Source: Orychophragmus violaceus (taxonomy: Eukaryota; Streptophyta; Magnoliopsida; Brassicales; Brassicaceae). From it: DNA of 64,000 bases. Positions within the stretch are counted from its first letter, which is position 1, and every line of letters starts with the position of its first letter. The stretch is taken from assembly GCA_030180135.1 (NCBI GenBank), contig CM058238.1, positions 90,962,619-91,026,618 on the forward strand, given 5' to 3'. The notes beneath the pieces were generated by a model that was not told the origin of the DNA, ran no database searches, and saw only the letters and a list, made by a program, of their open reading frames with translations. The translations under genes and the position numbers were made by a program. Positions 21,086-33,202 of this stretch are shown here, one piece after another.

Positions 21086-22059
21086 TCAACATGATGCTAA
21101 TGTTGATAATTCATCTACTCTACATGATCGAAAGTCGATGAGCAGATAAAGAAGAGTGAGGAATGCTCCAACAAAGTTGAAAGGGAAACATGCCCTCAAA
21201 TTGAAGACTGTTCTTATGAGACCGACATCCCATTTCCGAGTATATTCCTCACTAAGGCTCAAAAGAAAGCAATCTCCAAGTTCAAGAATGATATGAAGGT
21301 GATTGGTGTCCAGCTGCCTAATATGAGGACTATGCATGAGGCTCATCTCCAAATGATGTTAATTAGAGGCATTCTAGCCAACAAGGAGAAGATAGAGAGC
21401 TGATGGGACTATCTACATCACCAAATGAGCCTTATATCACACCAAAATCACTCTCCAAGCTTGAATATCAAGGGAAGTTTACCATACCTTGTTCTCTTGG
21501 TTATTTAGAACTTGATGTTGCTCTTGTTGATTCTGGTGCAAGTGTGAATGTTATCTCCCTAGAGATGGTGAAGAGTCTGAGGATCCACAACATGAAAGCT
21601 CATCCTTCTTCTCTCATGTTTGGGGATGTTTCTTCAAAGTATCCACATAGTGTCATTGAAAACTATCTTATCAAGATTGGAGAATGCACAATTCCAATAG
21701 ACCTCACTGTTATGGATATGGTTGATAACAATATGGTTCCCTTGATCCTTGGAAGACCTTTCCTCACAACGGTTGGAGCAACAATTGACTTCCCAAATAA
21801 GAAGGTGACTCTCCAACATGTCAACAAAAAGATCTCCTATCCCATACAAGCCTCTACACCTTACTATTGTGGAACAATCAACAATAGAGAGCTGAATATC
21901 AAAGAGGACCAAGCTGACAAGGAGAAGGCTGTAAGGAACGCCAAAGCAAGGTCTACAAAGCTTGAAGAAGGTGAGGATGAAATCATGGATTCTGAAAGTT
22001 TACAAAGTTTGTTTGAAGAGCACATCAAAACTGCCAAAGAAGGGGGGAGGGGGGGTTGA
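21086..22059 (+). pseudogene. pro: Athila aspartic protease region
   Basis: A continuous frame at 21403-22057 encodes a retropepsin-like domain: ALVDSGASVNVISLEMVKSL (active-site DSG), LTVMDMVDNNMVPLILGRPF (the flap-to-ILGRPF signature) and TIDFPNKKVTLQ. It resembles the protease of Athila polyproteins. The upstream part is frameshifted. The following polymerase, RNase H and integrase are absent: after an acidic tail the sequence passes directly to a short ORF and untranslated DNA. The protease core itself looks intact. Confidence 0.8.
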
Positions 22060-22337
22060 GTGGTGCTAATGGAGCTCATGATGAAGAGAAGAAGAAGATG
22101 AATGCACCCCACCCTCCCAACTTAACTCCATCTCCCAACATTCTAAACTTACATCCATTAAGGCTTAAAGATGGAAGCATAGAATACAAGGTCAGGTGCC
22201 ACAGAAAGTCACCATTCTCAATTGTCAAAGCCATCATCAGCTCTCAGTATCAAGGAGACCCAGTCAAGCTTCAAGAGCTGCTATCTCAAGTCCTGACCAT
22301 CACTATGGAAGGCAGGCCACAACCCAATCATCACTAG
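22056..22337 (+). pseudogene. Short Athila ORF fragment after protease
   Basis: A 93-codon frame contains LRLKDGSIEYKVRCHRKSPF and SIVKAIISSQYQGDP. It starts inside the end of the protease frame, after two G runs (aggggggagggggggtt) that make a frame slip likely. I do not recognise it firmly; similar 'DGSIEYKV' peptides occur in Brassicaceae retroelement annotations as recalled, not checked. Confidence 0.35.
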
Positions 22338-24164
22338 CAAGTGAGAAGAAAGTCAAGATAGAGACTTTAAACAAGCTCACTTGGTAGGAAGTCCCATGGT
22401 ATCTTTTGTATATATTCTTTGTTTTGGTTTATGTGTTTGTGTGTATTTTACGTGTGTTTTAGTGTTTTATATGTTTTCAGCATGTGGACAAGAGATCAAG
22501 AGCTAAGTTTGAGGGGATCACAAACATGAGCAAACAAGAGCTAAGTTTGGGGGGTGGGATTACATTATAACGTTCCGCTTGAGATAACACTACCACCACC
22601 TTATACATATTTTTAGTTCGTTTTATTTTTATTTTACCATCTTGAACCCTCCTTTATTTGCTATCACACCGAGACGGTGTGAAGTAAGTTTGGGGAAGAG
22701 GGGTGATCATTTGACCATCTTTTATGTTTTTCCCTTGTGATTGAGTCTTTGCATTTGTGTGTTGCATTGTAAATAGATAAGATTTTGAAAAAACCAAAAA
22801 AAAATTGAAAATTTTGAAACATAAAAAAGGAAGAGCATGTAGCTTCATATTTGTTTCACTTTTAGGATCGAGTCTAGTAGCATTATAGGTTGCATTTGCA
22901 TATGCATATGAGGCGATGATATAATTGCCTTGTAAGAAATTTAGATTTTAGAACTCAACATGATGCCCTTGATAATAATACTATGTTGTTTAAACAACTC
23001 TTGAAACATTTGCACATTTCGAGCTTTGATCACACCACTTCAATCTATTTTTCAAGCTTGATACCCTAAACTTTGAAACCAACTCACTTATATGGACTTA
23101 AAATGAATTTAAACTTCTCACTCATGGGTTTTTGATGTTTGATCACGGTCACCATATACATACTTGGATTATCTTTTTACCACATTTTTACCACCCTTTG
23201 TTAATCCAAGTGGTCATTTTTCACTATTAGGATGGTTTCCAAACCATAAAACCCTTCCCTTTTCCTTCCCTTTTCCTTTAGACCTTCATTTGATTGCTTG
23301 AGTGAGACCTCTTTTTATAATGCTAGTATGTGCAAAATCTTAAAAATATGAGAACGACAATAATTAGCATTTATAGGCTAGTCTAAGAGTTCACTATTGG
23401 ATTGGCATTAGGGGTGTGAGCACTTGAAATGATATTTGGAATGAAATAAAAGAAAGAGTGAATTGGGGAGAAAAAGAAAGAAAGAACCAAAGGCTTATGT
23501 GAAGGGAAACACTTGGGGAGGTAAGATGAATGAAAGAAAAGTTCTAAGTTTAAAATGAAAAAAAAAAAAAAAAAAAGAGTCTTAGAAAGTGTAAGAATAA
23601 CTTCTCAAGACCCAAAAATGAAAAAAAGTCAAGTGGTGAAGTGTGAAAAAAGAAAAGATTTGTTAAACTTGGGATAGGATTTGAAAACACAATTGGGTAA
23701 GACAATGGGAGTTAAGAGTTGTATACATAAATTGTTCTTGTCTTGCTACATTTTGCATAATGTCTAGCATTCCTTTTCCTTGAGAGTTAGCTACCAAATA
23801 TAAAATCATGACCTTCCTCTAAACACCATTTGAAACATTTTTATGCCAAGTCAATTGATTAAGATCAAATCTTCATTTGTGAGACTACACATTGATAAAA
23901 TAATGAATGTAAGAGTTGGTGTAATGTTGAGTTAGTTGATTCTTGACAATGTGCTTATGAGAATAAGATTTGGTGTGCTGATAAGCCTTGAGAAATTAGA
24001 GTTGATTATACTGTTTGTTCATGCAACATATCATTATTTTCTAAGGATATTATGTTGAGGGGTTGCTAGATTTATTTGGTTATGAGTCTCCAACTTCAAA
24101 CCCTTCCCCTTCGTTCACATTATTGTTTGCTTGAGGACAAGCAAAGAAACAAGTTTGAGGGAGT
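22338..24164 (+). other. Athila 3' untranslated region
   Basis: No gene of note is present in these 1.8 kb. The AT-rich sequence has repeated purine tracts, aagtttgaggggatc (22504), aagtttggggggtggg (22543) and aagtttggggaagag (22687), before the terminal aagtttgagggagt (24150) that directly precedes an LTR. The Athila 3' marker tttgcttgaggacaagc sits at 24127. An A run of 21 lies at about 23558. Confidence 0.6.
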
Positions 24165-25744
24165 TGATGTGTTGTATTTTTGAGTGTATTTGATCATATT
24201 TTTTAGCGTTTTAGCTTTAGGTTAATGCATTTAGGCATCATTAGGATTGAATATGATTTTTCTCTTTTTTTAGGTAGTGGAAGACATGATGAAGCACCCA
24301 AATGTTTATGGAGGAGGTAGGGACTGAAATACACTCAAAAGAACTAGAATAATAGTTAAGGATCACGACCAGACCTCACAGCGGCATCCCACTGCGGCCT
24401 ACTGAAGTCGCTATGAAGAAATATGAAAAGACGGGAGCTCCAGCGGCCTCCACAACGGCCTCCCAAAGTCGTTGTGGATCAAGAGGTCTCACAGCGTCCT
24501 CTCACAGCGGCCTCCCAATCCCGCTGTGAGATTTAATCTTGAAAGATCGAGTCATATGAAGATCTTGCGTTCATATTTAGCTTTGGATCTTCAAACCAAA
24601 GTTATAGATAATTGAGTTAGCTTTCTAATGGAGGTCGTTTTAAGTCATTTAAAGCTATACACAAAGAATTATGACGGATTTACTGGACATATATCAATCA
24701 TGCCGCTGTGAGACCAATTTTTGCCCACAACCAACTTTTTTCTTTTTGCTTTCGGCTTCTAGACCCTCCATGTGGTTGTGGTCGCCCATTATACTCTTTT
24801 ATCTTCTATTTAAAGGCTATTAATATGTTAGAAGAGCCATATCACCTTTTGTAAACAATCTACTTCAAACAATTAGTTTTCTTTTTATCTTTTATGCAAT
24901 TTGAGTTTTGTTCTTGAGTTATTCCTTGAGTTCTTCCTATTTCTTTCATACTTGCTTTATTTAATTATGTCTTTCTTTGCTATTAACATGGCTAGTGGGT
25001 AGTTTTCTATAAGTTTTGGGTTTGAGTAGGTGAGGGTGCTCTAGAAATGGTTTAGGTTGTTTAAAACTTGGAATATTGATTTCTTACTTGTTAGAAACTC
25101 TTAATGCTAGGACTGAAGTAGCTAATATATTCCTTGATCTTGAATATTGCTAGCACTAAGAAGTTTAGTTAATGTTTGAAACTATATCAAGTGTTTAACA
25201 TACTTAACCAATGAGAATTGGTGTTTAAGGTGTTTAGTGGTAATAAGAACTTGTTCATAATGCATATCTATCTTGAAATTACCAATGAGAATTGATGTTT
25301 ATGCTTGAGAGATATAAGACTATTATCATGAGAGTGGAGTAGTTTGATATGTTGTTCTTAGCCTAAGAAATTATTACATTTTTGTTAAATGTTTATGAAC
25401 TAGTTATTGATCACCAAAAACCGAAAACTCAATCCAAGGAACTTAGTCTTTTAATCAACTCAATCATCATCTTTCTATGTTTTTACTCTGTTTTTAATCA
25501 TTCTTGGATATTGTTGAATTGCAATCTTTACTTTGTAATCATGTTTGAAATTTTGTTATCTTGTTAATCATTGCAAGCTTAGCCATAAAACTCACAAATC
25601 AATTTGGTTGCACTTAGATTAATCGAACTCCTGCATTCTTAGTGTGTTTAATCACCCAAGTGGATCGACACCCCTACAACTAAAAAGACTAGTCTGTATA
25701 CTTGCAGCTGAAGTGGTATAAAAGGGAACTTTTTATGCTTATCA
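24165..25744 (+). repeat. Athila LTR, 1.58-kb type
   Basis: This long LTR runs from TGATGTGTTGTATTTTTGAG to GCTTATCA. It differs from the 1.18-kb type, with only loose similarity at the 3' end (cttgcag...tataaaa...tatca). A stretch near 24380-24540 has repeated gcggcctc / cacagcggc units in both orientations (accgctgtgag), giving local hairpins. No matching second copy exists in the window. Confidence 0.75.
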
Positions 25745-25769
25745 CCAACCCCCTAGAGCTCCAAGAGTG

Positions 25770-27339
25770 ATGGTTCCTCAGTTCGATACATCAGCTCTCA
25801 TCAAGCAGCACTCTCTAACTCTTATTGGCTGGGTTAAAAATGTAAAGCTCCAAAGAATCTGGTTGATGATTCTCTTCTTCTCATAGCATTGGAAGACATC
25901 GTCCCGAGCCATTGATGCAGATTTAGGAAATGGCATATTTCAATTCAAATTCTCCTTGGAAGAAGACATTCAATTGGTGCCAGCAAATAGACCCTATTAC
26001 TTTGAAAAGTGAATGACAATTATTCAGAGATGGGAACCTTCCCTAGACAAAAATTTCCCATCTATCATCCTATTATGGATTTGAGTCCAGGGACTTCCCT
26101 TTCACCTTTGGTCAAAGGAAACGCTTCGATAATTTGGTAACAACATTGGGCAGTATCACTCTTGTGACATATCTTCAATAGCTGCCAATATGAGAGTCCT
26201 AATCGATGGACTTCAGCCACTAATAATGACCAGAGATGTGGAGTTTTCAACAGGAAGGAGTTTGTAGCTACTCTGGTTTATGAAAAATTAGAGAAGCATT
26301 GCAATTCCTGTTGCAGGCTTGACCATGAAGTTGCAGACTGCCCCGAAAGACTATCCATGCATCAAAGCAGGAGAACAATAACATCACCTATTAAACAAGC
26401 TAGCTCTAGACCTTGACCTATCTCGTTTGATAGGCAGAGAATGCAGAAGAGAGATCTCCGTGAACATCTATCAAGAAAGAGCTATTATGGTCACTCCAAG
26501 AGAGATGATGCCTCTTACTCGAGATCAGACAAGCACCCTATGAACAAGTATGAGCGTAATAAGTATCACAACTCTTTTACGAGAAGAGAAATCCGAAGTT
26601 ATGATAGAAATTCTGATAATTAGATGATGCTGAGCGACCTGATAGATCATCCTTCAAGGAAAGAAATATACACAAATCATAAGCCAAGTTAGTGTGGAGA
26701 AAAAAGGAACATAAGCTAAATTATTTTGCTAGATCACCTCTCCGAAATCGAGCCACTGGATCCTTAGCGCCTAGCTCACCAGATCCTGCAGAACCTTTTC
26801 CAAAGGACGCAATTGATCATGCTCTTGGAGAGCTCGAAGACGGTATGATCCAATACTCTAGTTCCGTCGACCCCTCTGAAAGTGCTGCAAGAAAAGAGCG
26901 TTTCAGGAAAACAGATCTCTTCGGTTAACTTGAGGAAGTAGCTGCTCAAATGGTTAGAATCTCAGTTGCTTCCCAACAAGAGCCTCTAGATAGAGACCAA
27001 GCTCCTATGGGGAATGAAAGAGTTCCAGTGGCGCTCAGAGTAGACCATGTCAATGATAAACCTGCTACTATTCCGTTAGTACTCCGGTTACGTCCTGTCA
27101 ATGAAGACCTTAATGCAATCATCCAGACCAAACCTACTGCAAGAAAGACAACAAAAATCAAAAGAAAACCAGGAAGGCCACCATGCAAGAAACATATTCA
27201 GTTAAGCCCAAATGCTTTAATTGGCACAAATTCAAAGAAGAGAAGGGCAGTGAAAAATCAACCTTTAATCCTTGGATCATCTTCTGCTTCTGGAGAATCT
27301 TTTAGCAATGATCCCTCAAACCCGAAGAATCCGCCTTGA
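25770..27339 (+). pseudogene. LINE ORF1 (DUF4283 and zinc knuckle), broken
   Basis: This is the nucleic-acid-binding first ORF of a plant non-LTR retrotransposon. An ATG at 25770 gives MVPQFDTSALIKQHSLTLIG. The frame drifts through several shifts, but the DUF4283 signatures GNGIFQFKFSLEEDIQLV and SRDFPFHLWSKETLR are clear. A zinc knuckle CNSCCRLDHEVADC lies near 26300. The C-terminal half is open from 26692 except one stop at 26926 and ends with KRKPGRPPCKKHIQLSPNAL, the usual basic tail of this family. ORF2 (endonuclease and polymerase) is missing: only about 100 bases follow before a Tat LTR. Confidence 0.82.
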
Positions 27340-27453
27340 TGAAATATCATCCCAGCCATCTCAAAGCCTCATGCGTATTTTCGGGCTCCGCATTCCCGTC
27401 TTCCTTAATAGTGGTGAGCTGGAACAGTCAGGGGCTCTAGACCCCCCCCCTAA

Positions 27454-27993
27454 TGTTGGTACTAGATTTCCCTCTAGGAAATCCGGCCCATTAACAAATA
27501 AAACAAAGGTCCATAGTTATGAGCCCGCTCCAATAATCAAGACAGAGAGAGATCGACCGTGGTCCTCTGTTGGGCCTGTGCGATTGACTTTTGGACAAGG
27601 CCCAAGCAATGCCGAGGTGGGAAGCGATCGAGCTCGAGCTCGGCAGGAGACGACGTGGAGGTAGAGCAACCCGGTCTTTGTCAGTTCAATTTATCCACAC
27701 AAATCTCGGAGATCGTTATGACGGCGAGGCCAAAATATCGGAACAAGAAGATCAAAGTCGAGAGTATTTAAAGGAGAAGTGACGATTCATTCAAGACATT
27801 CCAACCCTAGCTAAGAACATTTCGACTAGATAGCTCGATCATTATACTTTGTACTCTCTTTTCGATTGTGTTTGTTCTATCTCGACGATCAATCTCAATA
27901 AAGTCTTTGATTCATAGGAAATCTATACCATTTCTATATACAAAAGTCCAAATCCACGAATACAAATTCTTAGTGTGAATCCCAGATCTCACA
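27454..27993 (+). repeat. Tat 5' LTR of G2
   Basis: This 540-bp LTR runs from TGTTGGTACTAG to GATCTCACA and aligns along its length with 8983-9519. Just before it lies a run of nine or ten C. A putative TATA box, agtatttaaagg, is at about 27763. Confidence 0.92.
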
Positions 27994-27994
27994 T

Positions 27995-28013
27995 TTGGCG
28001 CCGACTGTGGGGA
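27995..28013 (+). promoter_or_regulatory. Primer binding site of G2
   Basis: TTGGCGCCGACTGTGGGGA follows the LTR by one or two bases and is the same as in G4. Confidence 0.88.
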
Positions 28014-28067
28014 CTATCTATAGTTTTTCCTGTCTTAAGAATCAGATCCTAGATCTGATAGATCGAG

Positions 28068-30211
28068 ATGAATCCCGACCAATCTGGCTCTCCCAGCGCC
28101 ACACCACCAGTCGACCACCCTCAAACAATCGACAACGTTCCTCAGAACACTACCGGGGTAAGAATCATGGGTCAGACCGATGGCGTGTTGACGAGCTCTG
28201 CCTCAGTCTCCATGACTTCGGCACCACCCGGCTCAGTCGCACAAACAATCGCGACGAGCCAGACTCCGAAAAATGTTTTGTCAGGAACTAACGATCCGAG
28301 CAGGAACTGGGTATGGATGAGGAATGATTCCATTTCCGCCCCCACCTCAGGAGGAGGATCTGGAATAGCCAGACCTAATTCGCCTTTGCCTTCTGCTATG
28401 CAGCGACAAGGCCCATATGACCTCGCTGAAATCCGTTCGATGTTAAACATGTTGGTAAACCGAACGAGAAACAACGAGGCAAGCGCACGAGCCCAAGAGA
28501 TCGCAAACCGTTCTATGGCCGCGCAGCTCGATGAACAAGAACGGCGCATTAACGCCCGTCTTGAAGAGCTCGCCAGCCAAAACCATGGGGTAGATCAACA
28601 CGAGATCCACGAACCCCCATAAGTCCTCCACCGTGTACACGATTGGACTTCTCCCAGGTAGTAACTCCCCCGGGAGCGTCGGGAAATTTCGCTAATACGT
28701 CAAGTAGCGGCTTCCACCCTATAATGACACCCATCGCGATATCGACCCCGATCAGTTCGAGTTCAATGGTCACAGATCCAACCGGATCGGGAAACCGACC
28801 ATTACCCGGGCCACCACTTTTCTCGAATAACGCTAATATCCGACCGAGGCAACTAGGAGGTTCTGCTTTCGCCTCGAGCTCAGGACACCTTAACAGATCA
28901 AATACGATACAGTTACAAACGCCGCAGGTCGACCAGACGAGATCGATCCCAACAATCGATCTCCACGATCCCATGTTCCCGGAACAAACATCTAATCAGG
29001 CACAAGCCCAGTTTGCACCTACGGTAGGCGATGAACACGATATGCTTAGACAGTACATTGAACAAGCTAAGGCTCAGTTCACAAGTCTGAGCTCCAAAGT
29101 TCACATGGCAACAAGCGCGGCGCCCGACATCGATCGAGTGATCGAAGAAACGCGACAAACGCCGTTCACAGACCGGATCGCATTTGCAAGAATCCAGGAA
29201 ATCAAGAAAAAAAAATTTCCGGAGTTCTCTGGAAAATCGGACCCGAAAGCCCATATCAGGGCATTCCGACTAGCAATGGCAAGGGTATACCTTACCGATG
29301 AGGAGAGAGAGCCGGCTTTCTGTAGACTCTTCGCCGAAAACCTATCGGGCTCCGCCCTAGAATGGTTTGCCGGACTGGAAGAAAGGTCCATCGACAACTT
29401 CACCCAGTTCATGACGGCTTTCCTCAAATAATATTCCGTCTTTATCGAGGAAAATACTACTGAGGCAGCTCTGTTTGGCATCTCCCAGAAACCCGAAGAG
29501 ACACTTCGCTCGTACATCGACCGATTTAAGGAAATAAAATCCAAAATCGCAAACCCACGAGACGAAGTAGCTATAGAAGCACTGAGACGCGGACTATGGT
29601 ATTCGACCAGATTCCGCGAGGAAATAACAGTCCGCGAACCTCAAACACTCGATGACGCCCTTCATCGCGTATCGGCCTTCGATCGCCTCGAGGAAGAAAC
29701 TACGGCCCTCAGAGAAAAGCATCGAAAAGAAAAGAACCCGTCGGGCTCGCAGAACTCGAACTCAAAAAAGGATTCCCGTAAATCAGGAAACGTCAATGCG
29801 GTCGAGAGCCCCGAAGGGCTCGAAGAAATTCGAGTTCGACAAGGAAAAATTCTGCGATTTTCACAACAAAAGAGGACATTCGACTGAAGAGTGCTACACT
29901 CGAGCTAAAGCCGAGGCTCAAAAGATAGAGTCCGAGAATAAGCAAGAGTCGGAAGTCGAGGAGGAAACTCCATCTGATAAAAAGGAAAGTAAACAGACCA
30001 AAGAGTCAAACACCAAGAAGACTTCTCAAAACAAACGAGAGCGGTCTAAGGAGCCGGAATCTCCCGAAACCCTCCCCCAGAGGTCGCGAAAGCGAGTCGA
30101 GGTCATTCTCGGCGAACTCAGCCTGTGTGGCACCCCGGGAGGCTCGGCACTATCTCCACCTCCATCTCCTAGTAAGATTTTACGCTCACAAATGAATCTC
30201 CCTCGTCTCTA

Positions 30212-30243
<32 letters not shown>

Positions 30244-30263
30244 GTACGGGCTATACCCCCTAA
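28068..30263 (+). pseudogene. gag: Tat gag (G2), frameshifted
   Basis: Gag begins MNPDQSGSPSATPP, the first ATG after the primer site. A frameshift near 28615 leads to the frame starting MDFSQVVTPP. The capsid core follows: KKFPEFSGKSDPKAHIRAFR, then SALEWFAGL, with a stop at 29429 in place of the codon before YSVFIEENTTE. Another shift near 29810 leads to a CHHC-type zinc finger, CDFHNKRGHSTEEC near 29855. A Lys/Glu/Ser-rich tail runs into a 30-G tract at 30213-30242. The neighbouring protease was once part of the same polyprotein. Confidence 0.85.
30213..30242 (+). repeat. 30-base poly-G tract
   Basis: An uninterrupted run of 30 G lies between gag and protease. The frame before it ends shortly after. 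Similar G/C runs sit in the other Tat copies (7617-7633, 42039-42051, 42687-42696, 62769-62798). Confidence 0.97.
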
Positions 30264-30873
30264 ACGAATTGACTTCATCTTTGGTGGCTCCAAGCTATGT
30301 CGGGACTCGGTCAATTCAATCAAAGCCCTTCAAAGAAGACTCGAGACCGACAAGGGAGGGAAAATCCAAATGTTAGGTCCAGACCACGAAATCACTTTCC
30401 ACGAGAGCGAGACAAGCAATCTTGACAAACCACACGACGACGCTCTCCTCATTTGTCTAGTAGTGGGAGATGTCGAACTCTCGAGGATAATGATCGACAT
30501 AGGAAGTTCGGTGGATGTCCTCTTTTACGATGCGTTCAAAAAGATGGAGTTCAACGACTTCGAGATCGTCGAGGAAAAGACACCACTAGTAGTCGCTGGC
30601 GAAACAACATACTCAATGGGCTCTGTATTCGCCCCAGTAATAGCTGGAGGAGTTCGAAGAATGACAGAGTTCGTCGTAGTAGATCGACCATCTCCCTACA
30701 ACGCAATTCTAGGTCGACCATGGATATATGACATGAAAGCGGGTACCATCGACCTACCATCAATGCGTAAAATTTCCAACTCCCAAAGGAGTAAAAACCG
30801 TTTACGAAAGTCAAAAGATTTCCGCCATTGCTACATGAACGGATACAAGCAAATTGAAAAATCCCACGCGTAG
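30264..30873 (+). pseudogene. pro: Tat aspartic protease (G2), active site altered
   Basis: The domain opens RIDFIFGGSKLCRDSVNSIK and is open from MLGPDHEITF at 30370. The active-site loop reads IMIDIGSSVDVLF, where the family has D-T-G; here T is replaced by I. VDRPSPYNAILGRPWI, the ILGRPW signature, is intact. A frameshift at about 30742 moves the continuation VPSTYHQCVKFPTPKGVKT into another frame. Both changes make the protease inactive. Confidence 0.85.
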
Positions 30874-31181
30874 CAATTACGGAAAGAGGAGGAGCTCGCC
30901 ACCATGCAGACCAAAAGGTCGTACGACCCAAGTCAAATAGGACCCCCAAAGGACCTCACGACCCAAGTTTGCATAGACGATGCTCATCCCGAAAGACTTG
31001 TTGGAATTGGAATCGACCTATCGGAGCCAATCAAAAATGAATTGGTCTCTTTTCTTAAACATAACGTCGACTCCTTTGCATGGTCTTCAGCAGACATGAA
31101 AGGGATCAACATCGACGTAACCAGCCACGATCTGAATGTCGACCCAGCCTACAAACCGGTAAGACAAAAGTGTCGGAAACT

Positions 31182-31795
31182 AGGCCCGGAACTAGCTCAA
31201 GCCGCCAACGACGAGGTCGATGGGTTATTAAAAATCGGATCGATCAGAGAGGTCAAGTACCCCGACTGGCTTGCGAACCCCGTAGTGGTCAAGAAAAAGA
31301 ACGGGAAGTGGAGAGTCTGTGTAGATTTCACAGATCTCAACAAAGCATGTCCGAAGGACAGCTTCCCACTCCCGCACATCGACCGACTGGTCGAAGCTAC
31401 CGCTGGACACCAGCTACTATCCTTCATGGATGCCTTCTCAGGGTATAACCAAATACTAATGAACCCTGAGGACCAAGAAAAGGCCCGGAACTAGCTCAAG
31501 CCGCCAACGACGAGGTCGATCGGTTATTAAAAATCGGATCGATCAGAGAGGTCAAGTACCCCGACTGGCTTGCGAACCCCGTAGTGGTCAAGAAAAAGAA
31601 CGGGAAGTGGAGAGTCTGTGTAGATTTCACAGATCTCAACAAAGCATGTCCGAAGGACAGCTTCCCACTCCCGCACATCGACCGACTGGTCGAAGCTACC
31701 GCTGGTCGAAGCTACCGCTGGACACCAGCTACTATCCTTCATGGATGCCTTCTCAGGGTATAACCAAATACTAATGAACCCTGAGGACCAAGAAA
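31182..31795 (+). repeat. Direct tandem duplication inside reverse transcriptase
   Basis: The 299-bp segment starting aggcccggaactagctc at 31182 is repeated from 31481. The second copy has an extra 16 bp (tggtcgaagctaccgc repeated near 31695-31715). The copies are otherwise almost identical, differing by single bases such as g/c near 31220 and 31519. The joint shows two or three bases of microhomology. Confidence 0.92.
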
Positions 31796-33202
31796 AGACT
31801 TCGTTCATAACTGATCGAGGAATGTACTGCTATAAAGTCATGCCCTTCGGACTGAAAAATGCAGGGGCAACTTACCAACGCCTCGTCAACAAGATGTTTT
31901 CAGGACTCCTGGGTAAAACCATGGAAGTCTACATCAACGATATGCTGGTCAAATCTTCTAGGTATGAGGACCATATCCCACAGCTAAAAGAATGCTTTAT
32001 TATTCTCAATAAATACGGGATGAAACTCAACCCAGCGAAGTGCACATTCGGGGTCCCCTCAGGAGAATTCCTTGGTTACCTAGTGACCGAAAGAGGGATC
32101 GAAGCGAACCTCAAACAGATCGCAACATTTATAGAGATGAAATCTCCCAGAGCAACGCGAGAAGTCCAGCGCATGACTGGCAAAATAGCTGCTTTGAACC
32201 CCTTCATCTCGAGGTCGACTGATAAATGTCTACCCTTTTATCACTTGCTCAAAGCGAACAAGAAGTTCCTCTGGGACGAAAAGTGCGAAGAAGCATTCAC
32301 CCAGCTTAAGTCTTACCTAAGCGAACCACCTATACTGGCGAAACCAGTAGAAGGGGAGCCCCTCTACCTTTACCTAGCTATTTCCACGGCAGCAGTAAGT
32401 GGAGTCCTGGTTCGCGAAGAACAAAACGAACAACGGCCGGTGTACTACATCAGTAAGACCTTAATCGATGCCGAAACCAGGTACCCCGCCATGGAAAAAC
32501 TCGCTTTAGCGCTGGTCACATCGGCTCGGAAACTCCGACCATACTTCCAATCGCACTCAATCATAGTGATGACCTCTCAGCCACTGAGAACCATCCTTCA
32601 CAGTCCGAGCCAGTCAGGTCGACTGCTCAAATGGGCTATCGAACTTAGCGAGTATGACATAGAATATAAAGCTCGGACGTGCCTAAAAGCGCAAGTGCTG
32701 GCAGATTTCATAATCGAGCTCCCCCCGACCATAGAACTCGACCCGACCTCCGCCAAGAAATGGAAACTCTACGTCGATGGAGCTTCCTCAAGGCAAGGAT
32801 CCGGAGTCGGAGTAAAACGGGTCTCCCCCACTGGTGAAGTATGAGAACAGTCATTCAAACTGGGCTTCGCCGCATCAAGTAACGAAGCAGAATACGAAGC
32901 GTTAATAGCCGGGCTCGGACTAGAAATAGTGATATGAGCCCGAGAGGTAGACGCCTTCAGTGATTCCCAATTAGTCACGAGCCAATATCTTGGCGACTAC
33001 GAGGCCAAAGACGAACGCATGGAAGCATACCTACAGGCAGTCCATACGCTCGCCGAACAGATTGAATTCTATGATCTAACACGGATCCCGCGAGGGGAAT
33101 ACACCGCAGCCGATGCCTTGGCCGCTCTAGCGTCGACATCAGATCCTAATCTCAAAAGGATCATACCAATCGAGGGGATCGAAAAACCAAGTATCGACAT
33201 AG

